Below are positions 13,103 to 25,519 of a stretch of DNA of 64,000 nucleotides, one piece after another. The stretch is from the NCBI GenBank assembly GCA_947179485.1, contig OX359245.1:66017067-66081066 (forward strand). The letters run 5' to 3'. The notes under the pieces are model-generated. The model saw only the letters and a program-made list of their open reading frames with translations. It was not told where the DNA came from and ran no database searches. Position 1 is the stretch's first letter; every line of letters begins with the position of its first letter. A program made the translations under genes and the position numbers. The stretch comes from Allacma fusca. Its lineage: Eukaryota > Arthropoda > Collembola > Symphypleona > Sminthuridae.

Positions 13103-13121
13103 AACCGTACATTTCATACAC

Positions 13122-13729
13122 TAGGAATGGGACTGTTCCGGAATGTTCCAGGATTTCTTGGAATGGTCTGGTCCTTGAGCCTGGACCAGACCATTTGATC
13201 TGTTCTCAGTGTCGGACCAGGACCATAAGGTCTTTTAGACTGTAGGACCGGAACAATCTGGTCCGTATAAATTGTTGGAACAGGAACATATGTTCTGTTC
13301 CTCAAAATAACTCGGACCAGACCGGAACAGAACAGACCAGACCACTAGGACCAAATAGGTTTATAATACGATCACAACATGCAAGCATTTGACAATTTAG
13401 ATAATGTTTTAAATAATCGATCGATATCATGCTGTACGATCTAGCAATGCTATTTTATTCGCGGGAATTGGAAATACTTAATGGTCACCTATCGAATCTG
13501 GTCCGACCATTTGAAATAAATGCTGGAACGTTCCAAATGTTCTGGTCCAAACAAAGGACCAAACATTCTGGTCTGTTCTTTGAGCTGGACCAGGTTTAAT
13601 TGGTCTATCAAGGTTCTTGGACCAGATACATTTGGTCCTTTCGTAACCAGGGAACAGACCGGAACAGACCATGGAACAGACCAGAACGGACCAAAATTTC
13701 TGGTCCGGACCGGAACAGTCCCATTCCTA
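13122..13729. mobile_element. hAT-type miniature element with GGACCAGA-rich ends
   Basis: A 608-bp element with perfect 20-bp inverted ends TAGGAATGGGACTGTTCCGG and a perfect 8-bp duplication TCATACAC (13114-13121 and 13730-13737). Both arms are filled with short words GGACCAGA, CTGGTCC and GGAACA in both orientations, so the arms can fold back. Only 3 bases separate its duplication from that of the neighbouring miniature element. The frames seen in it are low-complexity artefacts. Confidence 0.93.
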
Positions 13730-13845
13730 TCATACACTGTGTTTACTGACAAGGTGTCGGATCCTACCAATTCCCAAGCCGACCAAAACACTAAAGTAGA
13801 CCACGAACGACTGAAGATAATTTCAGCTGAGTGCTTAAATTAAAA

Positions 13846-14873
13846 TTAGCTCATACAAGACGAAAGTGCTCCTAGGATAAAAATCGTTGATACAGCTTTA
13901 CCCCCATAGAAAACTCCGTGAGTGTTTCCCCAGACAGCATCCGGAGGCCAACTTCCATCTGGTTCTTGATGCTGAAGTAATTCTCGTGAAATTGCTTCTG
14001 AATGGTCATGACAGCCTAAATTTTTCAACGCCAACAATGTTAGTGCATAATCAAGGGGCAGTTTACAATCTTCAAGGGAATTTTCAAGTGCTGACAATAG
14101 CGCAGGCCTGAATCGATCTTGTACCTTTGAGTTTGCCATTGCAAAAGTGGAACAAAAGTACAAAAAGGGGTAACCGCCTGGATAGTACAAACTTCCTTTC
14201 TTATAATCGCCAGACGCGAGCCAATTGAAAACGTAATTTTCTGTTTTTTCAAGTTTTCCCTCCAGTCCTAGCAAGTAGGACAAGCGTAATACATTCGAGC
14301 ATGTAATTGGGCATATCATTTCCCGTCTATGCTTTTCAGAATCTTTAAAATAAATTTTCACCAAGCCGTTTGAATTAACATTATCAAATAATTCCTGTGC
14401 TATTGGCATGACGTCTTCTCTCTTCACAAAATTTGCCTTCAGAAGGGAAGTGTAACCCAATGCTGTAGTATCAGCGTCGTCTGGAAAGTCCGGAACGGAA
14501 GCATCAACAAAATAATTAATTGTTGACAGCGGTGATATGCCCAATGATAGTTTAAGTTCTAAAAGAGCGAGGTTCGAAAACTGATTTCCAAGGAGATCTA
14601 ATGCTATAAAATGAGTAAATATTTCCGGGTTGTGAGTGTGCTTGTTTTCCGGAATGCTGGAAAAGATTTTTCTATCCACTGAGCAAAGGTCGGCGGAGAA
14701 GGGCCATGTTTTAATTTGAATCAATCCCTCTAAATACCCAAGTCCCGCATCAATTGCAGCTTTTTCCCTTTGGAATTCTTCAAGAAAAAACATTTGAACT
14801 CGAGAGTTTGAATTTTCAATGGAATGAAAATACAATTTTGTAGAAATTAATTTTAAAATTTGTTACCTGACAT
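13846..14873 (-). CDS. Class II terpene-cyclase-like protein (single alpha-barrel domain)
   Basis: Candidate class II (protonation-initiated) terpene cyclase. The clear frame is 13846-14835 (329 codons). A tentative first exon at 14867-14873 (MS) joined to 14798 through a 68-bp GT..AG intron keeps phase and yields MSVQMFFLEEF at the start. Otherwise translation may begin at the methionine near 14790. In the long frame, residues 118-125 read PDDADTTA. D120-A-D122-T-T matches the DxDD(T) motif of class II cyclases, with D122 at the catalytic-acid place and the following Asp replaced by Thr. A QW-like repeat (QEPDGSW) sits near the C-terminus, with WGNTHGVFYGG behind it. The length fits one alpha/alpha barrel rather than the two-domain, 500+ residue enzymes. 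From memory, a DxDTT variant occurs in bacterial drimenyl-type cyclases. Substrate and function here are inference. A protein-prenyltransferase-like relative without cyclase activity is the main alternative. Confidence 0.7.
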
Positions 14874-16080
14874 TATTTTTGAATATTTCACAATTTTGTT
14901 AACTCTGTCCCAGTGAAGGAACGTTATTGATGGGGAAAGAATTCGATGGAATATATTTTCTTTTGTGTTAAAGGGAAATCAGGAGCTAATTAATAACCTG
15001 TTGAGCAGCCAAAGAAAACAGCATATTGAGGGTGGAAATGTTTCCGCAGAGATTCATTTTTCTAGTGTTTCTGTTAAAGCTGCATTTATATTGTACATGC
15101 TTAAACGTAAATTCCTCTTACGTGCTTTATAGTGATGGAACCTGAAAACAATTTATTTCGGTAATATGAATCTTCTGATGAGTCAAGTAATACAAGATAT
15201 TAAATTAGAACTTTGAAAATATACCTTGGATCTGTAAGTCAAAATTTGTGGCTATTAAGCTCATTCAAAGTTAGTGTTGAAGTTATATTTTTAAATTTGA
15301 ATTTTGGGGAAACATGGACAATAATTCCCTTTGGCTTGTCAACTTAAAACGCGGATTGGTGTTAAAGGACCGAATGCAGGAATGCAAAAATATGGAAAAG
15401 GTCGGACAAGTTTTCCAAGCTGAATATTTTTATTATTCTTTGAAAACTTATTCAATCCAATAAAATCAGGCATGGTTCTGAAGTCGCTACAATTAATTAA
15501 CGTCACGTAGTACCGGATTCACGCCATAAATTTATAATCTGCAAAACAATAGGAATGTAAACATACAGAAATAGAACGGAAGTTTTTGGACAATGCTGAA
15601 GTAATTTAAAAACTTAGTACTTTGAGTTTTATGAGTCTGCCAAAGATGGATTTTACATTACAAGCACTAAAGCTTTTGAAATGATTGAGTAATTTATTGC
15701 TTTTTCTTGAAGTGTTATTTCCTGTTAAGTTTCAAGATATTTTAGTCGAATCTCACTTGAATAGCACCCCTTCGGCATGGAAAAAGTGTCGCTTCAGAGC
15801 TTCCGTCTGATTCTAAGACTTGCACATAATTCCTGTTTATTTTAGTTGGACAGAATAAAACTCATACGAGCACATAGTCAATGTTACAATCTTCAATGCT
15901 GGACTTCATGCAATATGTAAATAATTATAGGGGCATCGCTCTTATAGTTTGATTTATTTCATAAATATTTTGGCAGTTCAAGTTGGCACAAATTCTATTC
16001 AATTGGTCATATTTTGTTAAATTTTAAATTGTTTAAAAAAAGTGTAAATGCCGCTTTTCTCTAATTTTATTTAATTAATT
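14874..16080. other. Intergenic sequence upstream of the cyclase-like gene
   Basis: About 1.2 kb of AT-rich sequence with no recognised gene or transposon. It should contain the promoter of the minus-strand cyclase-like gene near its left end. No specific element can be named. Confidence 0.4.
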
Positions 16081-16508
16081 TTCCCTAGGATTACATTTGC
16101 GTTGTACAATATTAAGACCTAATGGCATCCCAATATATTGACAGTTATTTTGCCATACCTCGGGAACCAATACATGGAAAATTCCATGTACATTTAGTAT
16201 AGTTGCACGGCAAATTGAATTTGAATTTTGAAATTTTAATCATTTTAATATTATTAACACAATCTAAATAAAAAACTTTTGTCCGAATTTCTTAAACAAT
16301 TACTTACTAAAAATCACTATGGTTTGGTCTTCCGATAGTTTTTCTGACTGGATTAATGGGATGAAACTATACGGAAGTAACAATGCATACAGTAAGACCT
16401 CCGAAATATTCAAAGTGAATTCAGGAATGACATTTATTTATTTATATTTGGACATTGACAATTTATGTACGCAGATGGGTGCGGGTAAGATTTTGCGGTC
16501 CATTGTAT
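16081..16508. repeat. Copy of the dispersed CCTAGGATTACATTT repeat
   Basis: 16084-16190 is a diverged copy of the repeat seen at 8.0-8.7 kb and 39.7-39.85 kb (CCTAGGATTACATTTGCG, then ATATATTGACAGTTATTTTGCC). The rest up to the LTR element has no feature. Confidence 0.5.
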
Positions 16509-16512
16509 ATTT

Positions 16513-17240
16513 TGTTAAGTAGTTTTGTAACACTCAATAAATGTAACGTCAACTACGCCACTACTATCTCCCAATACGGCACTTGTCGGCCAATGTACCT
16601 ACGCATGGAACGCCATGTAATCAAATGGCGCTCCGCTAGGTACATATGTAGAGGAAGACTACCCTCAAGTTAGCGTGCGTTTGAAGGCAAAAAGGTGGCA
16701 AGTAGCTACTTTTAGGCATCCTTGCTAAGCTTAGACATAGGAATTAAGGATAACGTAGATTTCCGACATCCAGAGTTACTTTTCTGTGTTGAGGTTTCCT
16801 TTAAAAATGTGTAACTAAATATTATTGGTTCAAACTTAAACCTTTGTAAATACTGGAGGTGGGCACATTTGTGCTCACCTCCGTATAAAACCTCGTGCCT
16901 CCGTAGGTACGAAGAGGAGAGCAACGTCAGATCTTGAGCTAAGCAGAGCAAGGGAACGCGTGTGAGACCAACTAAGTGTATCCATTCACGCACTATAGTG
17001 AAATAAAGTATATCCTGTGAGTAACTACATATAAGTACATACATGACTTATTTTTCGTATCTTGAGACCATACTCCCGAAATCCCTCACTCCAAAGCAAG
17101 TGCCTCTCTACCGTCTACATTTTCCCCATCATCTCGGCTCTCACTCTCATTACCATCAATATTCCCTTTAATTTCCATAATCGGCTCTTCATTACATTTT
17201 TCTCATTACGAACCCATCAACTACAATATTAATAATAACA
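16513..17240 (+). repeat. 5' LTR of the gypsy element
   Basis: 728 bp, TGTTAAG...AATAACA. It contains a near-perfect 28-bp inverted repeat (about 16856-16883, GGAGGTGGGCACA / TGTGCTCACCTCC) just upstream of a TATAAAA box, and AATAAA near 17002. A second imperfect palindrome lies near 16592-16645 (GTACCTACG ... CTAGGTAC). The internal region starts TGGTGAACGTGCGGG, the expected place for a tRNA primer site. The primer tRNA was not identified. Confidence 0.93.
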
Positions 17241-17419
17241 TGGTGAACGTGCGGGTTTCGAGGTCTCGCTAAAAAGGTTCGTACGACAATTATAACACTA
17301 TTCTACTTCTTTTATTTTTTCGGACAAATTCTGTGCAATATACTTGTGGCGTCAGCCGCTAAACAGAACTCTGCCCAAATTTTCCATTTTTTCTACCACA
17401 TTGTCAATCTAAATCTTAC

Positions 17420-20104
17420 GTGGCGTCAGCCGCCGCCGTAGGCTATGCCAGATTTTTCTATAAATTGTCTCAAATTCCCCCGTGCCACATGTCACCTCAC
17501 GACATCAGATTTATTAGAGTAGCTGAACTTTATAATCACCCCGAATATATAATTTGTAACCAACAAAGATATATCGCTCTATCACTGAATGAAGCAGCAC
17601 TTGTTGAACTATCTCCTGACGATCAAATACGTGCGCGTACCAAATACAGTCATTTATCATCTACAAGAGCACTATATCTCTACAAGTTCTACAAATTGTT
17701 TAAAAGTAAGCTACCTAAGTACATTAACTCTGACATTCAACCACAACCAGTTGATAGGAGTGACATAAAAGTTATCCGGAAAAACCCAAGCAGAATTCCG
17801 CGATCAATAAACAGTTCGACTACGACCCTGCCTGAAACCACCGTGGTGACCGTCCCCGACGACATCCTCAACCACGTACCATCCAGTGAAGGCGAAACTG
17901 ACACCGAAGGACCAACACCGGAACCCACAACACCTCTTGGAGGCTTTGCGAGTTTTCACCCTAGTAGGACATCCACCCCTGCTGTCTCTTCCGGTCCAGC
18001 GACTCATGACTCGATCTTCGATCAACATTACACAGTAAGTAACAATTTTAATTTGTCCAACAATCATACTCTCACCGGCATACCACATCCACAACCCACA
18101 TCTTCACGCCTTTTTGCCCCCCGAGACCTTCTCGAAGACGTCGCCCAGAAACTCGTTGATGACATTAAGACCAAGCAAGAAACAGACTCTTCCGGGACTA
18201 GCATCCTTACGTACTCCCATTACCAACAATTGCTGTATGATCTCAAGTTAACCACAGAAGTTACATCTGACGGTCATTTCCTCAACACCAGAGAAACATT
18301 TACAAAAATTGTAGCACGAATCCTCCGCATTTTTACACTTTGGCAAACTAATTCGAATGAATTTGCACCCATCATTGAAGAAATAGAGGACATCCAAACT
18401 TCATTACTAGCTCAAGAATTCTGTCCAACCGTAACTACTACTCCAGTCACAACAACTACTCCTTCCGTGTCCACTACTAAGACCCCTACCTATGTTATCG
18501 AAACACACAGCTACACGCCTGTAATCCTCGCTTGGACCACCCAACTCCAAGCTGCCCACAATTCCACTCAGGACATTGCCCATCTTCTCAGTTACGCGTC
18601 TTACTTAGGCATAGTACAGGAATTTAATCTCGCCTCCAAATATACCCACAACCACTGTCATTTCAGCTCCCAGCAAGCCTATAAGGAAGGACTCTTTCTT
18701 TTAGACCAACAGTTTATTTCAATTGCAACACAAACCTATCCTGACATTTTTTCCGCTCCCGTCTCTAATCCAGACAATCACACCAATACAGCTCCCCACG
18801 ACAATACCGCTGTCCTCATTCCTGACATTGACACTACCGCACAATACGACAGTGACAACCCTCTCTATAACATCAACCTAACACCTCCCCCTCTTTCTGC
18901 TTCCGACTCTGATTCAGGGTCACTCCACTCTGAATCTCTCCATTTCACCACTGCCACCAGCAGCTCTGCCTCTTCTCGTTCCACTTCTCCTATTCCAACT
19001 CCTCCACCTATTCCTCCAATTATTCCTACGAAAAATCCTACAATGGACTACAACCGTTTCCTTTTCGACAAGCCGACTTATACCTCTCCCCAAATCTCCT
19101 CCGAACAATTGTCAGAATTTCTCCTACGTTGCGACGAATTTTTTAATACCTTCCAAACTGACGACAAGATGAAAAAGTCTTATGTCTACAGAAAACTCTC
19201 CGATGCCACCAAAACAGGAAAAGATTTTCTGTCACATTTCTACCATCTCACATCCACTTCTCGCCAAACTTACGCCCAATTCAGGGATGACCTTTTAAAC
19301 AAAATGCCACGGGATGTGCCCGATAGGAAGAGCAAATTATTGGACGCGTTATCCATGACGCCATTTCCACATGAACCCCCTACCCGGTTTGTATTACGTG
19401 TAAAGTCTGCTGCCGGTACGGACTGGTCAACATTTCCAGAGGCTACTACCGTGAAAACGTTATTAGAGAAGCTTGACACCAGTGTCAAGATTTTTGTCAC
19501 AAGCAAGAACCTAAAAATCAAGAATTTTACTCATCTCCTGGATGCTTTGCGCCAATACGAGGCTTGTACTACTCCTCATCAAGATCACAGTACCGCCACT
19601 CTTGAGACCCCAGTCCTTCCTTCATCATTGGAACAAACTCTGGCCACGCTTCTTGAGAAAATAGAAAAATTAGAAGCTAAAGACACTCCAATTATGGCAG
19701 TCACTCAACATGCTCAGCCACAGCGCTCACAGTACAACAACTTTCAACCTGGACTAGGTTCTAACATTCAACGAACCTACACGTGTTACAAGTGCAACCA
19801 AACCGGCCACACAGCCCGGTATTGCCCAATTCAACCTACTCAACCTCAAATTCCAGCTTCTCAATCCCCAGAAATTTGCGGGCGTTGCTCCCGTCCAGGC
19901 CATCATGCTAACCGTTGCCGACAGCCAGTTGCCATACATTACCAACAATTTCCACAATATATGCAACGACGACGTGAAGAGAGACAACAGCAACTACAAG
20001 GCCAGCCTTTAAACTCCAACGGGCAGGCTCCACAAGGCCTGCCCCGACGCCAGCTTCTGCCTATACAAGCTGCAGACCACCAAAACTCACAAGACAGCCA
20101 CTAA
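17420..20104 (+). CDS. gag of the gypsy element
   Basis: A long open frame (up to 894 codons) coding for the structural polyprotein of the LTR element. The N-terminal half is rich in Thr, Ser and Pro. A capsid-like block starts near MDYNRFLFDKP, and two zinc knuckles of CCHC type (CYKCNQTGHTARYC and CGRCSRPGHHANRC) lie near the C-terminus. The exact start is uncertain: the frame is open upstream of the first ATG. It overlaps pol, which lies in the -1 frame, the usual arrangement for ribosomal frameshifting in this family. Confidence 0.88.
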   Translation: MASAAAVGYARFFYKLSQIPPCHMSPHDIRFIRVAELYNHPEYIICNQQRYIALSLNEAALVELSPDDQIRARTKYSHLSSTRALYLYKFYKLFKSKLPKYINSDIQPQPVDRSDIKVIRKNPSRIPRSINSSTTTLPETTVVTVPDDILNHVPSSEGETDTEGPTPEPTTPLGGFASFHPSRTSTPAVSSGPATHDSIFDQHYTVSNNFNLSNNHTLTGIPHPQPTSSRLFAPRDLLEDVAQKLVDDIKTKQETDSSGTSILTYSHYQQLLYDLKLTTEVTSDGHFLNTRETFTKIVARILRIFTLWQTNSNEFAPIIEEIEDIQTSLLAQEFCPTVTTTPVTTTTPSVSTTKTPTYVIETHSYTPVILAWTTQLQAAHNSTQDIAHLLSYASYLGIVQEFNLASKYTHNHCHFSSQQAYKEGLFLLDQQFISIATQTYPDIFSAPVSNPDNHTNTAPHDNTAVLIPDIDTTAQYDSDNPLYNINLTPPPLSASDSDSGSLHSESLHFTTATSSSASSRSTSPIPTPPPIPPIIPTKNPTMDYNRFLFDKPTYTSPQISSEQLSEFLLRCDEFFNTFQTDDKMKKSYVYRKLSDATKTGKDFLSHFYHLTSTSRQTYAQFRDDLLNKMPRDVPDRKSKLLDALSMTPFPHEPPTRFVLRVKSAAGTDWSTFPEATTVKTLLEKLDTSVKIFVTSKNLKIKNFTHLLDALRQYEACTTPHQDHSTATLETPVLPSSLEQTLATLLEKIEKLEAKDTPIMAVTQHAQPQRSQYNNFQPGLGSNIQRTYTCYKCNQTGHTARYCPIQPTQPQIPASQSPEICGRCSRPGHHANRCRQPVAIHYQQFPQYMQRRREERQQQLQGQPLNSNGQAPQGLPRRQLLPIQAADHQNSQDSH

Positions 20105-23100
20105 TAATTCCTTCTATAACTCAATGTACTACTAACATCAGTGTACACTCACTCTCCTGTTCCCTTAAAATCATTGTCAGTATAAACGGTATAAGCCTCC
20201 CGTGTCTTATCGACACAGGAGCAGCTGCTTCGTTAATCCATCCATCATACGTACCTCAAGGCTCACACATCACCAAGACAAATCTCACACTCATAGATGC
20301 CTCAGGAAATCCCATGCCCAATACAGGACTCGCCCTTGTAAAGATCAAAATAGGACACTGCACGTTTCTACACCCTTTCATAATTGCTCCTTCCACAGCA
20401 CTCCGCTGCATCTTGGGAACGGACTTCTTATATTCTAAAGGAGGATTCCTTATCAACACTGAGAAAAATATCCTATTCAACAAATTCACAGGAAACATCC
20501 CGTTAATTCATACTCTCGTACAACACGATAATGCACTTAGAGAACAATGCGAACTTCCAGTACAACTCATACAAAACTTTTCAACCATGGCACAACTGTC
20601 AAATACATCTCATTCTAACAAAGACCAGGAAGCTACCTTCCTGCCCAACCCTTGGTTCACATCTCCTACACCACCTGCGACCTCTTTTCCAGTCTCCACG
20701 TCTACACAAACTCTTCCTCTTTTTCAAGACACAGCTTCTCAAACAATTTCTACAACGAAAATTCAACCTCAACATAGAGTTAAATATTCACAGCCTGAAA
20801 AATATTCTCCAACTCCAGACATATCTTCTGATGAGACAGACCAAGATTACTTCCATCGTTCCACCCATCCACTTCGCCGACGTATTTCTACATCCCGCAA
20901 AATTACTCTCAAAACTACACCTACTCCCATATCGTCTGTCTCAGCTAAACCCGCTACACATTCCAAAATTACAACAATTCCTATCCTATGTGTTTCCACT
21001 ACCATGGAAGACGATGTTCTCCGCGTCCATGGAACACAGATCATTTCACCCAGGTCTCATGTAACCATTGCCACCATTCACTCAATTGAACACACTGCGC
21101 CTGTATATTTCCAACCGCATGACTCCTTGCATACACAATTCCATATCCTTGCTCCTCATGCAATACTCAGTCCTGAATCTAAATTCTTCCTTCTCACAAA
21201 TCCAACTTCTATGACTATTACCTTACCAGACGGTTTGGGTCTCGGAAATTTAACACCTTTCGACACACAGGATAATTCCATGAACCCCATACATATCAAT
21301 GCGATCAATGCTTCTCAATTAGAGAAAGAAATAGATTCATTTAAAATCAATCCCGAACTACATCAACAGGACCAAAACAAAATTCGTACATTATTGAGAG
21401 AACACAGGAGCGCTTTTGCTTTCCATCCCCACGAGCTTGGCAAATGCTCAACAATACCCTTCAAAGTAGAACTTCAACATAACAGTATCGTAGCTCATAA
21501 ACCCTATAAGACCTCCTCATACCAAGATGCCATTATTGATGCAGAAGTACAGAAATTATTGGACAATGACATAATTGAGCCCTCCACATCGCCTTTCTCA
21601 AGTCCCGTAATAATAGTATTTAAGAAACCCAATGACCAGGGCATAAGGAAGCCCCGAATGGTCATTGATTTCCGATCCCTCAATGCCATCACAAAGGCTA
21701 TGCACTGGCCATTGCCTTCCATTGACGAAATTCTGAGACGATTACAGAATCAGAAATATTTTTCTACACTCGACTTAGCCTCAGGATTTCACCAAATAAC
21801 AGTGGATGAAACCTCAAGAGAAAAGCTCAGCTTCATCACCCGAAACGGCCAATATCAATATAAAGATATGCCATTCGGTACCAAAAACTCCCCCTCTCAT
21901 TTCTGTAGAGTCATTGATGTTATTTTAGCAGATCTCAAGTATAACACAGCTATGGCCTACGTCGATGATATCGTCATCTCAAGTACCACAATTGAAGACC
22001 ATATTTCTAAACTGAGAAAAATCTTCATACGCTTCGCACAGCATAACCTCAAGTTTGAACCAACCAAATGTAAATTTGGTTACGAACAAATAAATCTGCT
22101 CGGCTTCACCATCAATGCCTATGGAATTCAGCCCTATGATGATAACCTCAATGGTTTACGAATGATGCCAGTTCCAACTAACATCACTACAGTCCAGTCT
22201 TTTCTTGGATTGGCCAACTTCTTCCGGAGATTTGTGCCCAATTTTGCACATATCGCGGCACCACTACGTGACCTCACGAAAAAGAACATCCCGTTTCTAT
22301 GGACTCATGAATGTGACCAAGCATTTCAAGCTCTCAAAAATCTATTACTATGCAAACCAGTCTTAGCACACTACGATCCCCAAAAGGAAACATTTTTATA
22401 TACGGATGCCTCCTACCAAGGCCTCGGAGCATATCTGACCCAACTACACCCTGATGGTTTAGAACATCCAGTTTTCTTCCTCAGCCGACGTTTAAATAAA
22501 TATGAGGCTAAGTATCATATACGACTTTTAGAACTTTTGGCCATTACATGGTCAGTCATGAAGCTAAAAGAGTACTTACTTGGGATACACTTTACAGTGC
22601 GCACAGATCACCATAGCCTGTGCTATATCATGAAGAGTAAGGATAGCTTGGACCCCAAGCTACAACGACTGCAACTTCTATTGATGCCCTACGACGTTAC
22701 TATAAAATATGTCAAGGGTACAACTCATAAGGTCGCCGATTGCCTCAGCCGCAATCCTTTCCAAGAGCCCACACACTCCCAGACCGACGATGAAGCATGC
22801 CTCTCCGTTCATACAATTGACATTAGTACTCTCCAACAAGAACAGGCAAAAGATCCAACACTCCTGGATATAATTAATAAGCTTCCAACAAACTGGAGAG
22901 TACGTTCAACGTACGCCCTTTACAATAATATCTTGTATAAACATAACAAAAAACTTGGAGAAAAATCCCTCCTGATGATACCACAACACATGGTCCCGGA
23001 CATTATTAAACGTCATCACAACCCAGTGTCCCACACGGGACACACAAAAGCCCTGAGGGAAATACAACATAGTTACTTCTGGAAAAATATGAACCACGAT

Positions 23101-24603
23101 GTCAAAGATTTTATCCAATCTTGTCAATTCTGTCAAGAAAGAAAATCTCCCCGTGGACAAAAGCAGCCAGGAGAGTTTCAATTCATTCCAATCCCCCTTA
23201 GACCGTTCGAAACAATACAACTCGACGTTCAGGGTCCATTAACAAATAAAGATGGACGTCCAAGATATATAATTACTGCAATTTGTTACTTAACAAAATT
23301 TCTTGTAGCTGAAGTTGTACCCACAGCAGACGCTTCCGCTATAGCCAAATTCATCTTCAACAAAATAGCTGCTGTCTATTCCCTTCCCGAAATTATACAG
23401 TCCGATCAAGGAACCGAGTTCAACAATACAGTTATTGCGGAACTTTCAAAAATATTTGATTTCAAGATGCAGTATTCCACAGCCTTCCATCCCCAGAGCC
23501 AAGGGCTCATCGAGAGAACCCATCAGACATTAGGAGACTGCATTGCCATATACAGAGCTGAACATAAGGCCGACTGGCCTCAAGCACTTCCAGCTATTAC
23601 ATTCCATCTCAACAATACCCCTCATAGCTCTCACGGTTTTACACCGTTCTACGTGCTGCATGGTTTTCATGCACGCACCCCTTTACGAAATGCTTTTCCG
23701 ACTTTCACTCCAACTAACCCTAATGTAACTGACATGTCCAGTCTTTGGAAGAATACACACGCAATTTTAACTCGTCACAGAGAAAAGTACGCTGAACGCG
23801 TAAATAAATCTAAAAGAACAGTACACTACAACATCGGGGACAACGTTCTACTTGAACACACGTCCATACAGCCCGGCACAAGCACAAAGTTACTCCCAAG
23901 GTGGAAAGGGCCATTTTCTGTTATTGACCAACCCTCTGCAGTCAACTATACTATTAGAGCATCTGTTGGTAACACTGTTAAAACCCTCACAGTTCATGTG
24001 TCCAGGTTAAAAATATTTTATGAACGCCCCAATGTGTTCAATACTAAATCTCTGCTCAATAATGACGATGCACCTCCAGTGCAGGATGCTTCAACAAATC
24101 TACAAGACATTCCTCAGGAACTTACTAAATCTACAGGAGAACTACCTTCTCCAGAACCTGACATTACTCCTGAACTTATTGCTGAACAACCCTCAAGTCC
24201 AGCCGACGTTATTCTTGAACCAAATTTACCTACAGCTGACACTCATGCATTTCCACTACGGGATACAGTGCCTCCATTTCCCGTTCAACAACCTCCTACA
24301 ATTCCTCCAGAAAATCAAGAGCAACCTCATAAACCTACCTATAGAGAAGCACTAATGTCTGCACCTAAAAATTCTACTGTGGAAATTCCTCGCTCCTCCT
24401 CTATAACACTTCCTAATAAACGTGTTAGGAGAACCCAGCAACAATTATTGGAACAAGACTCTCAACACATATTACCCACAGATTTTTATTCCCGTCAAGA
24501 TTCGGATTTTAGGCGTAGCACAAGAACTCATATCCACGCATTGGACAATTTATTTAACTTCACAGTGGTTAAACCTACCACTAATCACAGTTATCGGCTA
24601 TAA
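20105..24603 (+). CDS. pol of the gypsy element
   Basis: Pol polyprotein in the -1 frame relative to gag. The first ATG is at 20314, but protease sequence upstream (LIDTGAAAS at about 20206) is in the same frame. Domains in order: aspartic protease (DTGA, ILGTDF), reverse transcriptase (FSTLDLASGFHQI, YVDD at 21958-21969), RNase H (YTDASYQGLGAYL), zinc-binding HHCC integrase domain (HHNPVSHTGH ... CQFC) and the integrase core (LDVQGPL, SDQGTEF, HPQSQGLIERTH). This order, with integrase after RNase H, defines Ty3/gypsy. The C-terminal tail is Pro/Thr-rich. Confidence 0.93.
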
Positions 24604-25519
24604 CATCATATGCCTTCAATCCCACTTCATTTATGCTCTGTACTCAACTTTATTACAAACACTTTGAGACACGGGCTCCATCTGCAACACCAATGATATT
24701 GCACAAAAACTTTATCTTGCTGACATATTTACTAATATGTATTTATTCTGAGTTCCAGAACACATTTCCGCTGACTATAGCAGACTTCTCAACATGACCC
24801 ACATTCACGGATGTTCAGGTCCGCAACCCCTATGATGAAAGCAAACACACATGGGACGCCATGACATTTGCAAGTCATCTACAATCAAGAAAAACACAAA
24901 AAAAAAAAAAATTAATTCTTTATTATATTTCATTACTAACAATTTTTTCCTAGCTTCACAAACACTTTAACATAATTCTCACACATCACATTCTTATATT
25001 ACACACTTAGTAATTTTTGTCCCAATTCTATACCTATGTACTACGAGCTGCAGCTCCCAACACATTTTCCTTATTTCAAGAATTTGTAGCTGATCACTAC
25101 ATTTCGCCTCTTCCCATTAGACACCCTGTACACACACAAAATTTCTGTAAAATCTATTATACACACACTTTCAAGTTCATATTATAAGCTATTTTTCAAT
25201 TTCAATATCACTAACCCAATACAAAATTGTTACTCACCGTATATAAGGTCTCCATCTTGCGAATTCCCTCTCCAAATGTTACTCAATTCTGTCTTAAGAA
25301 TTCTGGGGACAGAATTTTCTGCCACTACAGGAAGTATATACTGACTGATTGTACTACTAGTGTCTAAAACTAACGATGTTCTAATGATAATACACATTTT
25401 TATACGAATATTATATGTTAAAATGATAAAATTTCAAGAAATAGTATTTACAGAGCTGAAAAAAGTTTATTCAACTAAAGTGGAAACAATGGGGACATTG
25501 TTTGCCCTTCCTGGTAGAA
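24604..25519. other. Non-coding 3' region of the gypsy element
   Basis: About 900 bp between pol and the 3' LTR. It is AT-rich with no long frame and no recognisable envelope gene. Confidence 0.6.

Noticed and set aside
13114-13843. Overlapping open frames on both strands around 13.1-13.8 kb
   Set aside because: They translate the GGACCAGA repeats of a non-coding element. No protein family features.
16712-17044. 110-codon minus-strand frame present in both gypsy LTRs
   Set aside because: Its duplication follows from LTR identity. It has no domain and lies opposite the LTR promoter region.
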